A stretch of DNA of 64,000 bases from Corallibacter vietnamensis (GCF_039537875.1 NZ_BAABBI010000002.1:248001-312000), one strand, 5' to 3'; positions 10,401 through 19,201 are shown, counted from the stretch's first letter. Program-made: numbers and translations. The notes: generated from the sequence alone by a model not told the origin.

Positions 10401-12652
10401 TTTACATTTAAAGTGACTTCACCTGAAAACGTTTCAATAGTTATAGCTCCGCCATTACCACCATTACCACTAGATCCACCTGTAGAGGAATTGTCTTTAA
10501 ATGTGCAGTATTCAAGGTTTATACCTACAGTACTTCCTGTAACGCCATCTAAAAACAGTGCTCCAGCAGATGTTGAAGATTGGTTGTTTTGAAAGGTACA
10601 GTTTTTTACATTTGGAGTAGAGTTATTACCACTTAAAGTAGTTCTGTTTAACCAAGCACCACCTCTTTGACCATAGGTTGAAATTTTTACAGCATTTCCT
10701 TTTTCAATGGTAAACCCATCTAATAGCATATTGTTGCCTACGTTTGTTGTTTTAATGATATTATAACTGTTGTCATTAATTTGATTTGGAGTGTTAATGT
10801 CACCACTTAAAACAGTTATATTATTTTCCCAATCTCTTTGATTAGAGTTGGTTTCAGTACCGCTAAAACCACCTAGTATTATGATGTCTTCAGGAAGGTG
10901 AAATGATTCATCGCGATTACCTGCTATTTGATTGTTACCATCATCTGGATAATAGATTCCTTGAGCTACCCAAACTTCTTGTGCTGTAGCACCACAATTT
11001 GAGTTATACATGTCCAAAGCGTTTTGTAATGACGAAAATGCATAAGCCCAAGAGCTACCATCTTGATAGGTGCTTGTATTGTTTGCGTTGACATATAAAA
11101 CATTATTGTTGAATGTTGGACATGCAGACGAGCCATTTTCATACGGTCCTAAATCTATGTTACTACCATTTAATCTTAAATTATTGTCTAAATCCCTTAA
11201 ACTGTTACTGTAAGAGTTATTTCCTGCTCCAATGGCGGGAGATGTATTTTGTAATCTGTAATCTTGATTAGGAACATCCACAAAAAGCGGATTAGTATCT
11301 AAAATATTTGTTCCGCTACTATAACCACCTTGTATAATATTTGTATCTGCAATACCATTAAAGCTTTGAATATTGGTTGTGTTATTCCAAATAATAGAAT
11401 TGTATAAAGTATTTCCATTGGTAGCATTTAAGCGTAAGGCAGTGTTATTGTTTGAAAATGAAGAATTGGAAATATTAATTATTCCATTTCCATTACTTAA
11501 AGCAATAGAAGCATTGTCGTTAAAAAGCGTGTTTGTTATTGTTAGTGTTTTATTATCGTTTAAATTTATAATATAAGGTATGCTATTGTTAGAGAATTGA
11601 CACTTGTCAATAAGGATGTTACCATATGGATTAATTACAGAACCTGAACTGTGTACAGACGAATTTCCAGAAAACGTACTTTTTGATATTGTTGCGTCTG
11701 TACCATTGAAATAAATAGCAGAACCACTTATACCATTATTTGCTGTATGTGAATTGTTAGTAAAAGAGCAATTTTCTATAACAGGTGGTAAACTACTGCT
11801 TCCACTAGTATAAATAGCTCCACCACCTGAACCTGAAGAGTTACCATCAAAAATTGAATTTTTAATAACTGTGCCTTCTGTTGTCCCCATATAAAAAGCG
11901 CCTCCTCTACCTGCTGTATTTGATGAAAACGTACAATTATCAATAATAGGACCTCCGTAGTCCCAGTTTAAGGTGTTGTTATAAATAGCACCACCTTCGT
12001 TTGCCATATTTGTTTCAAAAGTACAGTCTCTTATTATTAAGCTTCCGGGTTCAATTTCTACAATATATATAGCGCCACCTTTGGCGTTGTAAGAAGTAGT
12101 GTTTATTGCTTTATTATTTATGAACTTGCAATTTGAAATAACGGTAGCGTTTGCACCTCGTGCAAACATGCCTCCGCCTTCATTACTTCCATAACCACCT
12201 GAATTATCAGCGTTGCTATTTGTAATTGTAAAACCGTCTATAATATTGTAGTCGCCAGATGTTCTAAAAATGGTATAGACAAAGTTTTGGTCATTATTGT
12301 TTTGTTGTATATCACCATTTAGAATTGTTGGGTAGAGTTCTGGGTTTCTAGAGTTATTACTTGCGTTATAACCACCTAAAAGAGTAATGTAGTTTTTGTT
12401 CAACAAAAAATAGCTAGAACGATCGTTGTCGGTTTGGGTAGCTCCTAAATCTGGATAGTAATTTCCTTGAGCAACGCGTATTTCATCATAATTGTTGGCT
12501 GCATTTAAAGCGTCTGTTAAGTGCTCATACGCATTAGTCCAAGATGTGCCGTCATTGTTTCCGCCAGAAACATTAACATCTACATAAATAGTGTTTTGAG
12601 CTGAAATACCTATTGTAAAGACTAACGTGAATGATAGTAGTAGCTTTTTCAT
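7475..12652 (-). CDS. Four-unit parallel beta-helix T9SS surface protein (choice-of-anchor Q)
   Basis: 1725 residues with a signal peptide (MKKLLLSFTLVFTIGISAQ). Four successive units start near residues 20, 517, 947 and 1297. The first three open with a YVDVN/YVNA...DGxSWxxAxxxLQDAL motif, the fourth with STADSGSGSLRDAIENAC. Each carries many short turns of the GGAIY...NCxFxNN type typical of right-handed parallel beta-helices and Pmp-like repeats, and closes with LDGNxRxxxxxIDxGAYEF, the hallmark of choice-of-anchor Q proteins. A T9SS type A sorting domain follows from about residue 1645 (IYPNPVKDVL...GIYILKLTDGTKSQSFKIIKQN). Such helices are found in polysaccharide-active enzymes and in adhesins; no catalytic residues are recognisable, so the substrate is unknown. 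The gene directly follows the response regulator gene (98 bp), with a TACGTA box in the gap. Confidence 0.85.
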   Translation of the reverse strand: MKKLLLSFTLVFTIGISAQNTIYVDVNVSGGNNDGTSWTNAYEHLTDALNAANNYDEIRVAQGNYYPDLGATQTDNDRSSYFLLNKNYITLLGGYNASNNSRNPELYPTILNGDIQQNNNDQNFVYTIFRTSGDYNIIDGFTITNSNADNSGGYGSNEGGGMFARGANATVISNCKFINNKAINTTSYNAKGGAIYIVEIEPGSLIIRDCTFETNMANEGGAIYNNTLNWDYGGPIIDNCTFSSNTAGRGGAFYMGTTEGTVIKNSIFDGNSSGSGGGAIYTSGSSSLPPVIENCSFTNNSHTANNGISGSAIYFNGTDATISKSTFSGNSSVHSSGSVINPYGNILIDKCQFSNNSIPYIINLNDNKTLTITNTLFNDNASIALSNGNGIINISNSSFSNNNTALRLNATNGNTLYNSIIWNNTTNIQSFNGIADTNIIQGGYSSGTNILDTNPLFVDVPNQDYRLQNTSPAIGAGNNSYSNSLRDLDNNLRLNGSNIDLGPYENGSSACPTFNNNVLYVNANNTSTYQDGSSWAYAFSSLQNALDMYNSNCGATAQEVWVAQGIYYPDDGNNQIAGNRDESFHLPEDIIILGGFSGTETNSNQRDWENNITVLSGDINTPNQINDNSYNIIKTTNVGNNMLLDGFTIEKGNAVKISTYGQRGGAWLNRTTLSGNNSTPNVKNCTFQNNQSSTSAGALFLDGVTGSTVGINLEYCTFKDNSSTGGSSGNGGNGGAITIETFSGEVTLNVNIENCIFNGNSANQNGGAIWSRQNANDDGVVNITNSLFYGNIGTGGGISILDNGATTYNMVNCTLTENDGDSEAGAGIRVWNGTTATVNVHNSIIWDNTRANDPNNTQINTQIYAPNSNTTHCIINNIYNTNSNSSNDPLFVDALNKNFRVSETSSAIDSGLSTHNNSTFDLDGNERIIGSNIDRGAYEFDSCIGSPTVVYVNASATGANDGSNWSNAFTSLQDAISNAICANEIWVASGTYKPGLLETDSFIIPNNITVLGGFNGTETTANERNWSENLTILSGDLNNDNTSNSGDSHTIITLNENNVTLDGFIIENGYADDDSDNSQVAIGRAGAGIYIRNAENININNCIFKNNTAYGNGINNGVGGAIINFGNSATTTTISNSLFFDNTATAGGGAISAESGNLTTVNCTIANNIASHGGGIHIFAGNVTATNSIFTNNSGSNGNINNGGTNSPIVSHCLFFNITSGNNGSIPPNVNDGGNNIENTDPLYVDGYKLTDSSPAIDAGDNNFINLTEDLDGNPRIYNSTVDLGAYEFITCENSVMVTSTADSGSGSLRDAIENACENAVITFDPSINGNTITLTSGEIIIDKPLEIDGNGIENTIISGEDNSRIFNIQSLGTIIEGIHFQNGNVPTTGGLEQTSGGAIYASEANMIISNCKFTSNTASIGGAIAFHGVQPQSGEVLADITMSELGIFNTTFQNNSAATGGALETRYANTTIENALFSGNKATSQGGGMYLFTSTTTVTNITVSGNYADNYNGGVFAYVPTSGNIGESFTMTNSVVSGNDAGFAFPNMGQCTSCDISYSLNGDFNNTGVGNLNMTTNPAFVNPILANTAPNLNGDYALTTSSPLVNAGTNATIPDINLDLAGNPRLFDGSIDIGAYEFQSTLNISDVSTIDFKIYPNPVKDVLNIKTSSQEYSYHLYNIQGQEILKANNQTSKTIDVSKILSGIYILKLTDGTKSQSFKIIKQN

Positions 12653-12682
12653 TTAGTGTGTGTTTAGGTTCTATAGGGAATG

Positions 12683-12729
12683 CTAAACTAATCACAATGA
12701 GGTTGGTTTTCAATACGTAGGTCTACGTA
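12683..12729 (-). promoter_or_regulatory. TACGTA-box promoter of the beta-helix gene
   Basis: Minus strand: TACGTAGACCTACGTA (12714-12729), TTG (12711-12713), 20 bp, TAGTTTAG (12683-12690), 30 bp before the ATG at 12652. The box begins 22 bp after the stop of the response regulator gene. No hairpin terminator separates the two genes, so read-through from the regulator operon is also possible. It is the third copy of the arrangement at 796-842 and 7355-7401. Confidence 0.75.
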
Positions 12730-12750
12730 GTAAGCAAGACATTTTTGAGT

Positions 12751-13380
12751 TTATTTGTTAAAAATTTCAGGATGATTTTTTAACCAAATAATCAAGGCAT
12801 TTTGGTTTGAAGAGTCTAAATTTAGTTTTTTTATAATATTGCTTCGGTGTTTTTCAACGGTACGTTTTGAAATAAATAATTCTTCAGCTATTTGGTTGCT
12901 ACTTAAGTTTTCGTTGAGGTATTTAAGGATTTTTATTTCACTAACCGTAAGTTCAAAATTTTCGCTGTTGCTGGTGTCAAAATGTATGGAGTTGCTTAAT
13001 TTTGAACTGATGTATGTTTTACCAGACTTAATAGTGTTTATACATGCCTCAAGCTCCTGCATGGCACTATCTTTAGTAATATACCCATGAATAGATTTTC
13101 CAACTTCATTTAAAAGGGCTTCTTGCTTGTGAAGTGTTAGAATAATAATTTTTGTAGTAACATTTTTTCTAACTATTTCTTCAGCGATTTCTAGACCATT
13201 AAGTTTAGGCATATCAAAGTCTAAAATAGCAATATCAGGATTAAGTTTTATTATGCTGTTGTAAGCCTCTTGTCCGTCAATAGCTGTGTAAATAATATGA
13301 TATCCTAGTTTTTCTAAAAACTCTTTTGTTCCATTAAGTAATAATGGATGGTCATCTGCAAGTATGAGTTTTGTAGGCAT
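12751..13380 (-). CDS. NarL/LuxR-family response regulator
   Basis: 209 residues. The receiver domain (about 4-120) has the acidic pair D9/D10, the phosphoacceptor D54 in ILDFDMP, the switch Thr82 and the conserved Lys103. The LuxR-type helix-turn-helix lies at about 143-205 (LTVSEIKILKYL...SNQIAEELFISKRTVEKHRSNI). All residues needed for phosphotransfer and DNA binding are present. The gene starts 4 bp after the sensor kinase stop, so the two are translated from one message. NarL-type regulators bind as dimers to short inverted repeats. The three TACGTA-box promoters beside this gene, one only 22 bp beyond its stop, are the most likely targets; this is inferred from position and symmetry, not shown. 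Confidence 0.93.
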   Translation of the reverse strand: MPTKLILADDHPLLLNGTKEFLEKLGYHIIYTAIDGQEAYNSIIKLNPDIAILDFDMPKLNGLEIAEEIVRKNVTTKIIILTLHKQEALLNEVGKSIHGYITKDSAMQELEACINTIKSGKTYISSKLSNSIHFDTSNSENFELTVSEIKILKYLNENLSSNQIAEELFISKRTVEKHRSNIIKKLNLDSSNQNALIIWLKNHPEIFNK

Positions 13381-13384
13381 AACG

Positions 13385-15388
13385 TTATTTTGGGACGCTT
13401 ATTTTTATCGTTGTTCCTTTGTTTTTATTAGATTTAATGGTAAGAGTAGCATCAATAAGTTTGGCACGCTCTTTTAATGTTTTCATTCCTAAACTATCAA
13501 GTAAATCAGTGTTTTGAGATACATTAAACCCAATACCATTATCCTTTACTTCAAATATAAGGTGAGAATCGTTTTCAAACAAACTTACTTTGCAAGCTTT
13601 TGCTTGTGAATGTTTTTCTACATTATTCAAGCATTCTTGAATCATTCTGTATATGTAAATTTCTTTGTCTTTTGGTATAGATGTTTTTGGTGTTTCTATA
13701 GCTTCAGAATAAAATATTTTAGAGCTTTTTTGAAATGTTTCTATTGTGTGTTTTAATGATGCTATGAGTCCTAACTTTTCAAATCTAAAAGGATGAAGCC
13801 TATGAGAAATATTACGAACATCATTTATGGTATCATCTACAAGTGTTATATCGTTGTTGTCTTTTGGGTTTTCTGTTTGTTGAAACCTGTTTTTTATGAG
13901 TAGTAAGTTTTGACCAATACCATCATGTAACTCGCTAGATATGCGTTTGCGCTCTTGCTCAATATTTTTAATTAAATTTTGAGAAAATTGCTTTTGTAAT
14001 GCTTCTTTTCTTTTTAAAAACTTTTTAGAACGCCATAAATAAGCAATTAAAAAAAGAGCAAATATGGCAATGCCACCAAAAAGTAACCATTGGTTTTTTA
14101 ATTTATTTTTAGCAGATAGTAGAGCAATATTTTTTTGTTGTTTAGAAATTTCTAAATCCTTTTTTTCTGACTCAAAAAGCGATTGTACATAGGCAAACTT
14201 TTTTCTAGATGCAGCTTTATCTAAAGAGTCTTTAATGCGGACAAATTTTTTATAATGATTAAGGGCTTTTTTTGATTGCCCTTTATTCTCATTTATTAAG
14301 GCTAGTAAATGCTCTATTTGCAAAAGGTTTGAAGCTTCATGAGAGTTTTTTATAGAAGAAATTATGGTGTTTACATATGTTTCTGCTTGCTCATATTTAC
14401 CATTAGCATTTGCGTTATATGCTTGCGCAAGTGTGTAGTAACTATTTAAAAAAGCGCTATTGGATATGCTATTTATTTTTGTGTTTAATTTTTTTAAATA
14501 CTTATTTGAAAGTTCAATATTATTTTGTCTAGCATAAGTGCTAACAGCAGATGATAAAATTAAAATATTTACAATTTCACTAACATCAGAATTGGTGCTT
14601 ATGTTTTTTAAGGCAAGTTCTGTATGGTATAATTCTTCTTCAGTATTATTTTTTATAGACGCATCAATTGCGGCACGAACATGAGCCATTGCAACCACTT
14701 GCTTTTCATTGATAGAAGCGCCAAGATTATATATGGGTTTTCTAGCTTTTTCAGCTTCATCATACAAACCATTATTACTAAAAAGTGTGCTCAAGCCATT
14801 TTGAGTCCATAAATAAAACAATGTATCTTTTTGAAATGAAAAAAGCTCGCCTGCTTTTTTAAAATAGGAAGCGCTTTCAGATATACTGTTTATTTTAGTG
14901 CTGTTTTCTCCTGCTTTTAAATACGCATAACCAAACTCATGCAGTGAAGAATCTTTACTTGATTCAAAAATGGATATGCTTTCATTTAAAATTTCTAATG
15001 ACTTTCTGTACTTTTGGAGATAAGTTGCAGCTTCGGCATAGTTTATATAAAAGCTAGCAATTTCTTTATCATTGCTGCAAGCCTCTAGGTTAGGATACAT
15101 GCTTTTGCAAAAATCGAATGCTTTTTGATGCTCAAGTGCCTTAAAAATATAGTAGTTTGCTAATTTATTGGTGTAAAGTAAAGCACTGTCCCAATTTTTA
15201 GTTTCTATAGCAACGGCTCTATATTTAGCAATTATATTAGCAGAAACACTGTCATTAATTACAGAACCGTTTGTTAGAAGCTCGCTTAATAAATTTAGTT
15301 TTTCATTTGAGTTATTAAGACGATTTAAATCACTTTGAAGGTGTGTGCTATTTATAATGTCTTGACTGTAATTAAGCCAAGACACCAT
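13385..15388 (-). CDS. TPR-containing sensor histidine kinase (HisKA_3 type)
   Basis: 667 residues from the ATG at 15388. The N-terminal 400 residues are helical TPR-like repeats. A coiled segment (about 400-430), one membrane span (WLLFGGIAIFALFLIAYLW), a HisKA_3 dimerisation domain with the phospho-acceptor His near residue 488 (SELHDGIGQNLL) and a HATPase_c domain (NVEKHSQAK..., DNGIGF, GTTIKISVPK) follow. With TPRs outside the membrane the protein should sense a periplasmic signal or partner, which requires export. The annotated ATG leaves no proper signal peptide. In-frame codons between the purL stop (15425) and this ATG encode KIKLITYCLF, which would complete one if translation began at ATC 15419-15421. 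The kinase is coupled to the NarL regulator downstream (4-bp gap) and probably co-transcribed with purL. Confidence 0.9.
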   Translation of the reverse strand: MVSWLNYSQDIINSTHLQSDLNRLNNSNEKLNLLSELLTNGSVINDSVSANIIAKYRAVAIETKNWDSALLYTNKLANYYIFKALEHQKAFDFCKSMYPNLEACSNDKEIASFYINYAEAATYLQKYRKSLEILNESISIFESSKDSSLHEFGYAYLKAGENSTKINSISESASYFKKAGELFSFQKDTLFYLWTQNGLSTLFSNNGLYDEAEKARKPIYNLGASINEKQVVAMAHVRAAIDASIKNNTEEELYHTELALKNISTNSDVSEIVNILILSSAVSTYARQNNIELSNKYLKKLNTKINSISNSAFLNSYYTLAQAYNANANGKYEQAETYVNTIISSIKNSHEASNLLQIEHLLALINENKGQSKKALNHYKKFVRIKDSLDKAASRKKFAYVQSLFESEKKDLEISKQQKNIALLSAKNKLKNQWLLFGGIAIFALFLIAYLWRSKKFLKRKEALQKQFSQNLIKNIEQERKRISSELHDGIGQNLLLIKNRFQQTENPKDNNDITLVDDTINDVRNISHRLHPFRFEKLGLIASLKHTIETFQKSSKIFYSEAIETPKTSIPKDKEIYIYRMIQECLNNVEKHSQAKACKVSLFENDSHLIFEVKDNGIGFNVSQNTDLLDSLGMKTLKERAKLIDATLTIKSNKNKGTTIKISVPK

Positions 15389-15424
15389 AAATAAACAATA
15401 TGTGATTAGTTTTATTTTGATAAA

Positions 15425-18400
15425 TTATTTTTTATTCTCAATCCAAAGTCTAGCATTCACAAAGGCTTCTAACCAAGGAGAAACTTCGTCTTTACGTCCA
15501 TTTGGGTAATTAGCCCAGTTCCATTGGAATGTTGAACGCTCAATATGCGGCATAGTTACCAAATGACGGCCTGTTTTATCAGTCATCATAGCGGTGTTAA
15601 AATCAGAGCCATTTGGATTGTGCGGATAGCCTTCGTAACCATATTTAGCAACAATATGGTACTTATCTTCAGAATAAGGTAAATTAAATTTTCCTTCACC
15701 ATGCGAAATCCAAACACCTAAAGTACTGCCCGCTAAAGTTGATAGCATCACAGAATTATTCTCTTGTATTTTAACTGAAGTAAAAGAACTTTCGTGTTTA
15801 TGAGAATTGTTATGAACCATTTTTCCATGAACCTCGTGGTCTGGGTTTATGAGGTCTAATTCCATCCATAATTGGCATCCATTACAAATTCCAACAGAAA
15901 GTGTATCTTCTCTTTCAAAGAAGTTTTTAATAACTTCATTTGCTTTTTCGTTATACTTAATAGCTCCTGCCCAACCTTTTGCAGAGCCTAAAACATCAGA
16001 ATTTGAGAAACCACCAACAGCACCTAAAAACTGAATATCTTCTAAAGTTTCACGGCCCGAAATTAAATCGGTCATGTGTACATCTTTTACATCAAAACCA
16101 GCTAAATACATGGCGTTTGCCATTTCGCGTTCAGAGTTACTCCCTTTTTCACGAAGTATAGCTGCTTTAGGTTTAGAATTTTGGTTGTTTAGTTCAGGAA
16201 GTTTTCCTGTAAAATGCTTTGGAAATTCAAACTGTAATGGTTGGCTTTTGTAATTATCAAAACGATCTTTTGCTAAACCGTTTGCTGTTTGTTTTTGGTC
16301 TAGTAAAAACGATGTTTTGTACCACATATCACGCAAACGCGAAATAGTCATGGTGAAAACATCACTACCATTAATAATGCTTAAAACATCAGCGTCAGTT
16401 ACTTTTCCTATGTTGAAAAATTCAATATTTGCTTCAGCTAAAACTGTTTCAATAGAAGAGTCGGTAGCTTGAATAACCAATCCTGCATTTTCAGCAAATA
16501 ATAATTTAAACGAATCATTTTCAGCTAAAGCAGATAAATCTAATTCGGCACCTAAATTATTATCAGCAAAACATAATTCAAGAAGTGTCGTTATTAATCC
16601 ACCAGAAGCTACATCGTGCCCTGCAACAATTTTTTCATCTACAATTAATTGTTGAATGGTGTTAAAAACAGTTTTTACATAATCGGCACTCTTAACCGTT
16701 GGCGCTTCATTTCCAATTTTATTTACAATTTGTGCAAACGAGCTACCACCTAATTTAAAGTTATCTTGTGATAAGTTGATGTAATAAATATCACTAGCAT
16801 TTTTTTGTAAAACAGGTTCAACTATTTTGGTAATATCCGTACAGTTTGCACCAGCCGAAATAATGACTGTTCCCGGAGAAATGACTTCTTCGTTAGCATA
16901 TTTTTGCTTCATAGATAGTGAATCTTTACCTGTTGGAACATTCACACCTAAATCTATTGCAAATTCTGATACTGCTTGAACCGCTTCATACAAACGCGCA
17001 TCTTCACCTTCGTTTTTACAAGGCCACATCCAGTTTGCAGAAAGCGATACATTTTTTAAACCGTCTTTTAAAGGCGCCCAAATAATGTTGGTTAAGGCTT
17101 CGGTAATAGAATTTCTACTACCAGCAACCGGATCTATTAATCCGGAAATAGGCGAGTGCCCAATTGATGTAGCAATACCTTCTTTTCCTTTAAAATCTAG
17201 AGCCATGACGCCTACGTTGTTTAGTGGTATTTGTAATGGGCCCACACATTGTTGTTTGGCTACTTTACCACCAACGCAGCGGTCTACTTTATTTGTTAAC
17301 CAATCTTTACAAGCTACAGCTTCAAGTTGTAAAAGTTGATCTAAATAATCGTAAAATTTATCTTTATTGTAAGCTACATCGGTATAATTTCGTGTAACCG
17401 TATTATCTGTCATTATTGTTTTTGGCGAGCTACCAAACATGTCTTCCATAGCTAAATCCATAGGTTTGTTGCCTTTGGTTTTAGATTGGAAGGTAAATCT
17501 ATGATCGCCTGTAACGGTACCAACGGTGTACATTGGCGAACGTTCTCTATCAGCAATTTTTTGTAAGGTTTCCAAATGCTTTTCAGCAATTACAAGTCCC
17601 ATGCGCTCTTGCGACTCGTTACCAATAATTTCTTTATCAGAAAGTGTTGGGTCTCCAACAGGTAATTTATCTAAATCAATGTGTCCGCCAGTATCTTCAA
17701 CCAATTCACTTAAACAGTTTAAGTGGCCACCAGCACCATGATCGTGAATAGAAACGATAAAGTTTTCGTCACTTTCTACCATGCCACGAACTGCATTTGC
17801 AGCACGTTTTTGCATTTCAGGATTAGAACGTTGTACGGCATTAAGCTCGATACCCGATTCAAACTCACCTGTGTCGGCACTAGAAACTGCTGCGCCGCCC
17901 ATACCAATACGGTAGTTTTCACCACCAAGAATAACAACTTTGTCGTCTTTTTTAGGAATGTCTTTAAGGGCTTGGTCTGCTTTACCATAACCAATACCAC
18001 CTGCAAGCATAATCACTTTATCGAAACCAAGTTTGCGTGCTTCTTCTTCATGTTCAAACGTTAATACCGAACCTGTAATAAGTGGTTGTCCGAATTTGTT
18101 ACCAAAATCTGAAGCACCATTACTGGCTTTTATTAAAATGTCCATTGGAGTTTGGTATAACCAATCACGCTCTTTAACCGCTTGTTCCCAAGGACGATTT
18201 TCTTCTAAACGTGAGTAAGATGTCATGTAAACCGCAGTTCCGGCTAAAGGAATAGATCCTTTTCCGCCAGCTAAACGGTCGCGAATTTCACCACCCGAAC
18301 CTGTTGCAGCACCGTTAAAAGGCTCAACTGTAGTAGGGAAGTTGTGCGTTTCGGCTTTTATTGAGATTACCGAATCAAAATCTTTAGTTTCGTAAAAATC

Positions 18401-19090
18401 AGGCACATCGGCACGTTTTGGTGCAAATTGTTCCACTTTTGGGCCTTTTATAAAAGCCACGTTATCTTTATAAGCAGAAACAATATCGTTAGGATTTTTG
18501 TTTGATGTTTCTCTAATCATTTTAAAGAGTGACATCGGTTTTTCCTCACCATCAATAACAAACGTACCGTTAAATATTTTGTGGCGACAGTGCTCTGAAT
18601 TGATTTGAGCAAAACCATATACTTCAGAATCGGTAAGTGGTCTTCCTAATTTTTCAGAAAGATTATTTAGGTATTCAACCTCTTCATCATTTAGAGCTAA
18701 ACCTTCTTGCGTATTGTAAGTAGCAATATCCTCAATATTTTTTATAGCTTCAGGCTCTATATTGATTATGAAACTGTCTTGATGTAAACCCTTGTATTTT
18801 TGAGAAATCATAGGGTCGTAATCTTTGAAATCTTCAGAAACTGATTGAAATTCTTCAATACGAATAATCCCTTCAATGCCCATGTTTTGGGTGATTTCAA
18901 CTGCGTTTGTACTCCAAGGTGTAATCATGGCTGCACGTGGGCCAACAAAAAAAGCATCTAATGATGCTTGTTCTATTTTAGGCTGGTTGCCAAATACCCA
19001 TACTAATTTTGTAATTGTATCGGTAGATAATTCTTTTGTTGCTTGAACAGCAAAAACTTTACTGTTTTGGTTTCCGAAGAAATGAATCAT
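15425..19090 (-). CDS. purL: Phosphoribosylformylglycinamidine synthase (large, single-chain)
   Basis: 1221 residues, slightly shorter than the roughly 1290-residue proteobacterial enzyme. It converts FGAR to FGAM with ATP and glutamine in de novo purine synthesis. Visible landmarks are the linker and synthase region (LTDSEVYGFAQINSEHCRHKIFNG; ETHNFPTTVEPFNGAATGSGGEIRD), the second synthase half (PTGKDSLSMKQ; AGHDVASGGL) and the C-terminal class I glutamine amidotransferase with its nucleophile Cys in VGICNGCQL and the late PHIERSTFQWNW segment. The ATG at 19090 (MIHFFGNQNSK) is the only reasonable start, 31 bp after a TAAATTTG -7 box. The two-component genes follow within 4-37 bp with no terminator, an unusual partner for purL. 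Confidence 0.97.
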   Translation of the reverse strand: MIHFFGNQNSKVFAVQATKELSTDTITKLVWVFGNQPKIEQASLDAFFVGPRAAMITPWSTNAVEITQNMGIEGIIRIEEFQSVSEDFKDYDPMISQKYKGLHQDSFIINIEPEAIKNIEDIATYNTQEGLALNDEEVEYLNNLSEKLGRPLTDSEVYGFAQINSEHCRHKIFNGTFVIDGEEKPMSLFKMIRETSNKNPNDIVSAYKDNVAFIKGPKVEQFAPKRADVPDFYETKDFDSVISIKAETHNFPTTVEPFNGAATGSGGEIRDRLAGGKGSIPLAGTAVYMTSYSRLEENRPWEQAVKERDWLYQTPMDILIKASNGASDFGNKFGQPLITGSVLTFEHEEEARKLGFDKVIMLAGGIGYGKADQALKDIPKKDDKVVILGGENYRIGMGGAAVSSADTGEFESGIELNAVQRSNPEMQKRAANAVRGMVESDENFIVSIHDHGAGGHLNCLSELVEDTGGHIDLDKLPVGDPTLSDKEIIGNESQERMGLVIAEKHLETLQKIADRERSPMYTVGTVTGDHRFTFQSKTKGNKPMDLAMEDMFGSSPKTIMTDNTVTRNYTDVAYNKDKFYDYLDQLLQLEAVACKDWLTNKVDRCVGGKVAKQQCVGPLQIPLNNVGVMALDFKGKEGIATSIGHSPISGLIDPVAGSRNSITEALTNIIWAPLKDGLKNVSLSANWMWPCKNEGEDARLYEAVQAVSEFAIDLGVNVPTGKDSLSMKQKYANEEVISPGTVIISAGANCTDITKIVEPVLQKNASDIYYINLSQDNFKLGGSSFAQIVNKIGNEAPTVKSADYVKTVFNTIQQLIVDEKIVAGHDVASGGLITTLLELCFADNNLGAELDLSALAENDSFKLLFAENAGLVIQATDSSIETVLAEANIEFFNIGKVTDADVLSIINGSDVFTMTISRLRDMWYKTSFLLDQKQTANGLAKDRFDNYKSQPLQFEFPKHFTGKLPELNNQNSKPKAAILREKGSNSEREMANAMYLAGFDVKDVHMTDLISGRETLEDIQFLGAVGGFSNSDVLGSAKGWAGAIKYNEKANEVIKNFFEREDTLSVGICNGCQLWMELDLINPDHEVHGKMVHNNSHKHESSFTSVKIQENNSVMLSTLAGSTLGVWISHGEGKFNLPYSEDKYHIVAKYGYEGYPHNPNGSDFNTAMMTDKTGRHLVTMPHIERSTFQWNWANYPNGRKDEVSPWLEAFVNARLWIENKK

Positions 19091-19121
19091 TTTATATGTT
19101 AGTTTGTGTTGTTTAAAAAGG

Positions 19122-19129
19122 CAAATTTA
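19122..19129 (-). promoter_or_regulatory. -7 box of the purL promoter
   Basis: TAAATTTG on the minus strand matches TAnnTTTG perfectly and lies 31 bp upstream of the purL ATG. No convincing TTG -33 box is visible at 17-23 bp. No purine riboswitch-like structure is seen in the short leader. Confidence 0.55.
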
Positions 19130-19201
19130 ATGCTTTTCATTAATATTTTAATGATAAAAATCACAGGATATTATTGAGTTATTCACGCGGTTATTAACTA
19201 T

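Noticed and set aside
17723..18064. 113-residue plus-strand ORF within purL
   Set aside because: Antisense shadow of a strongly conserved purL region; no start signals or recognisable domain.
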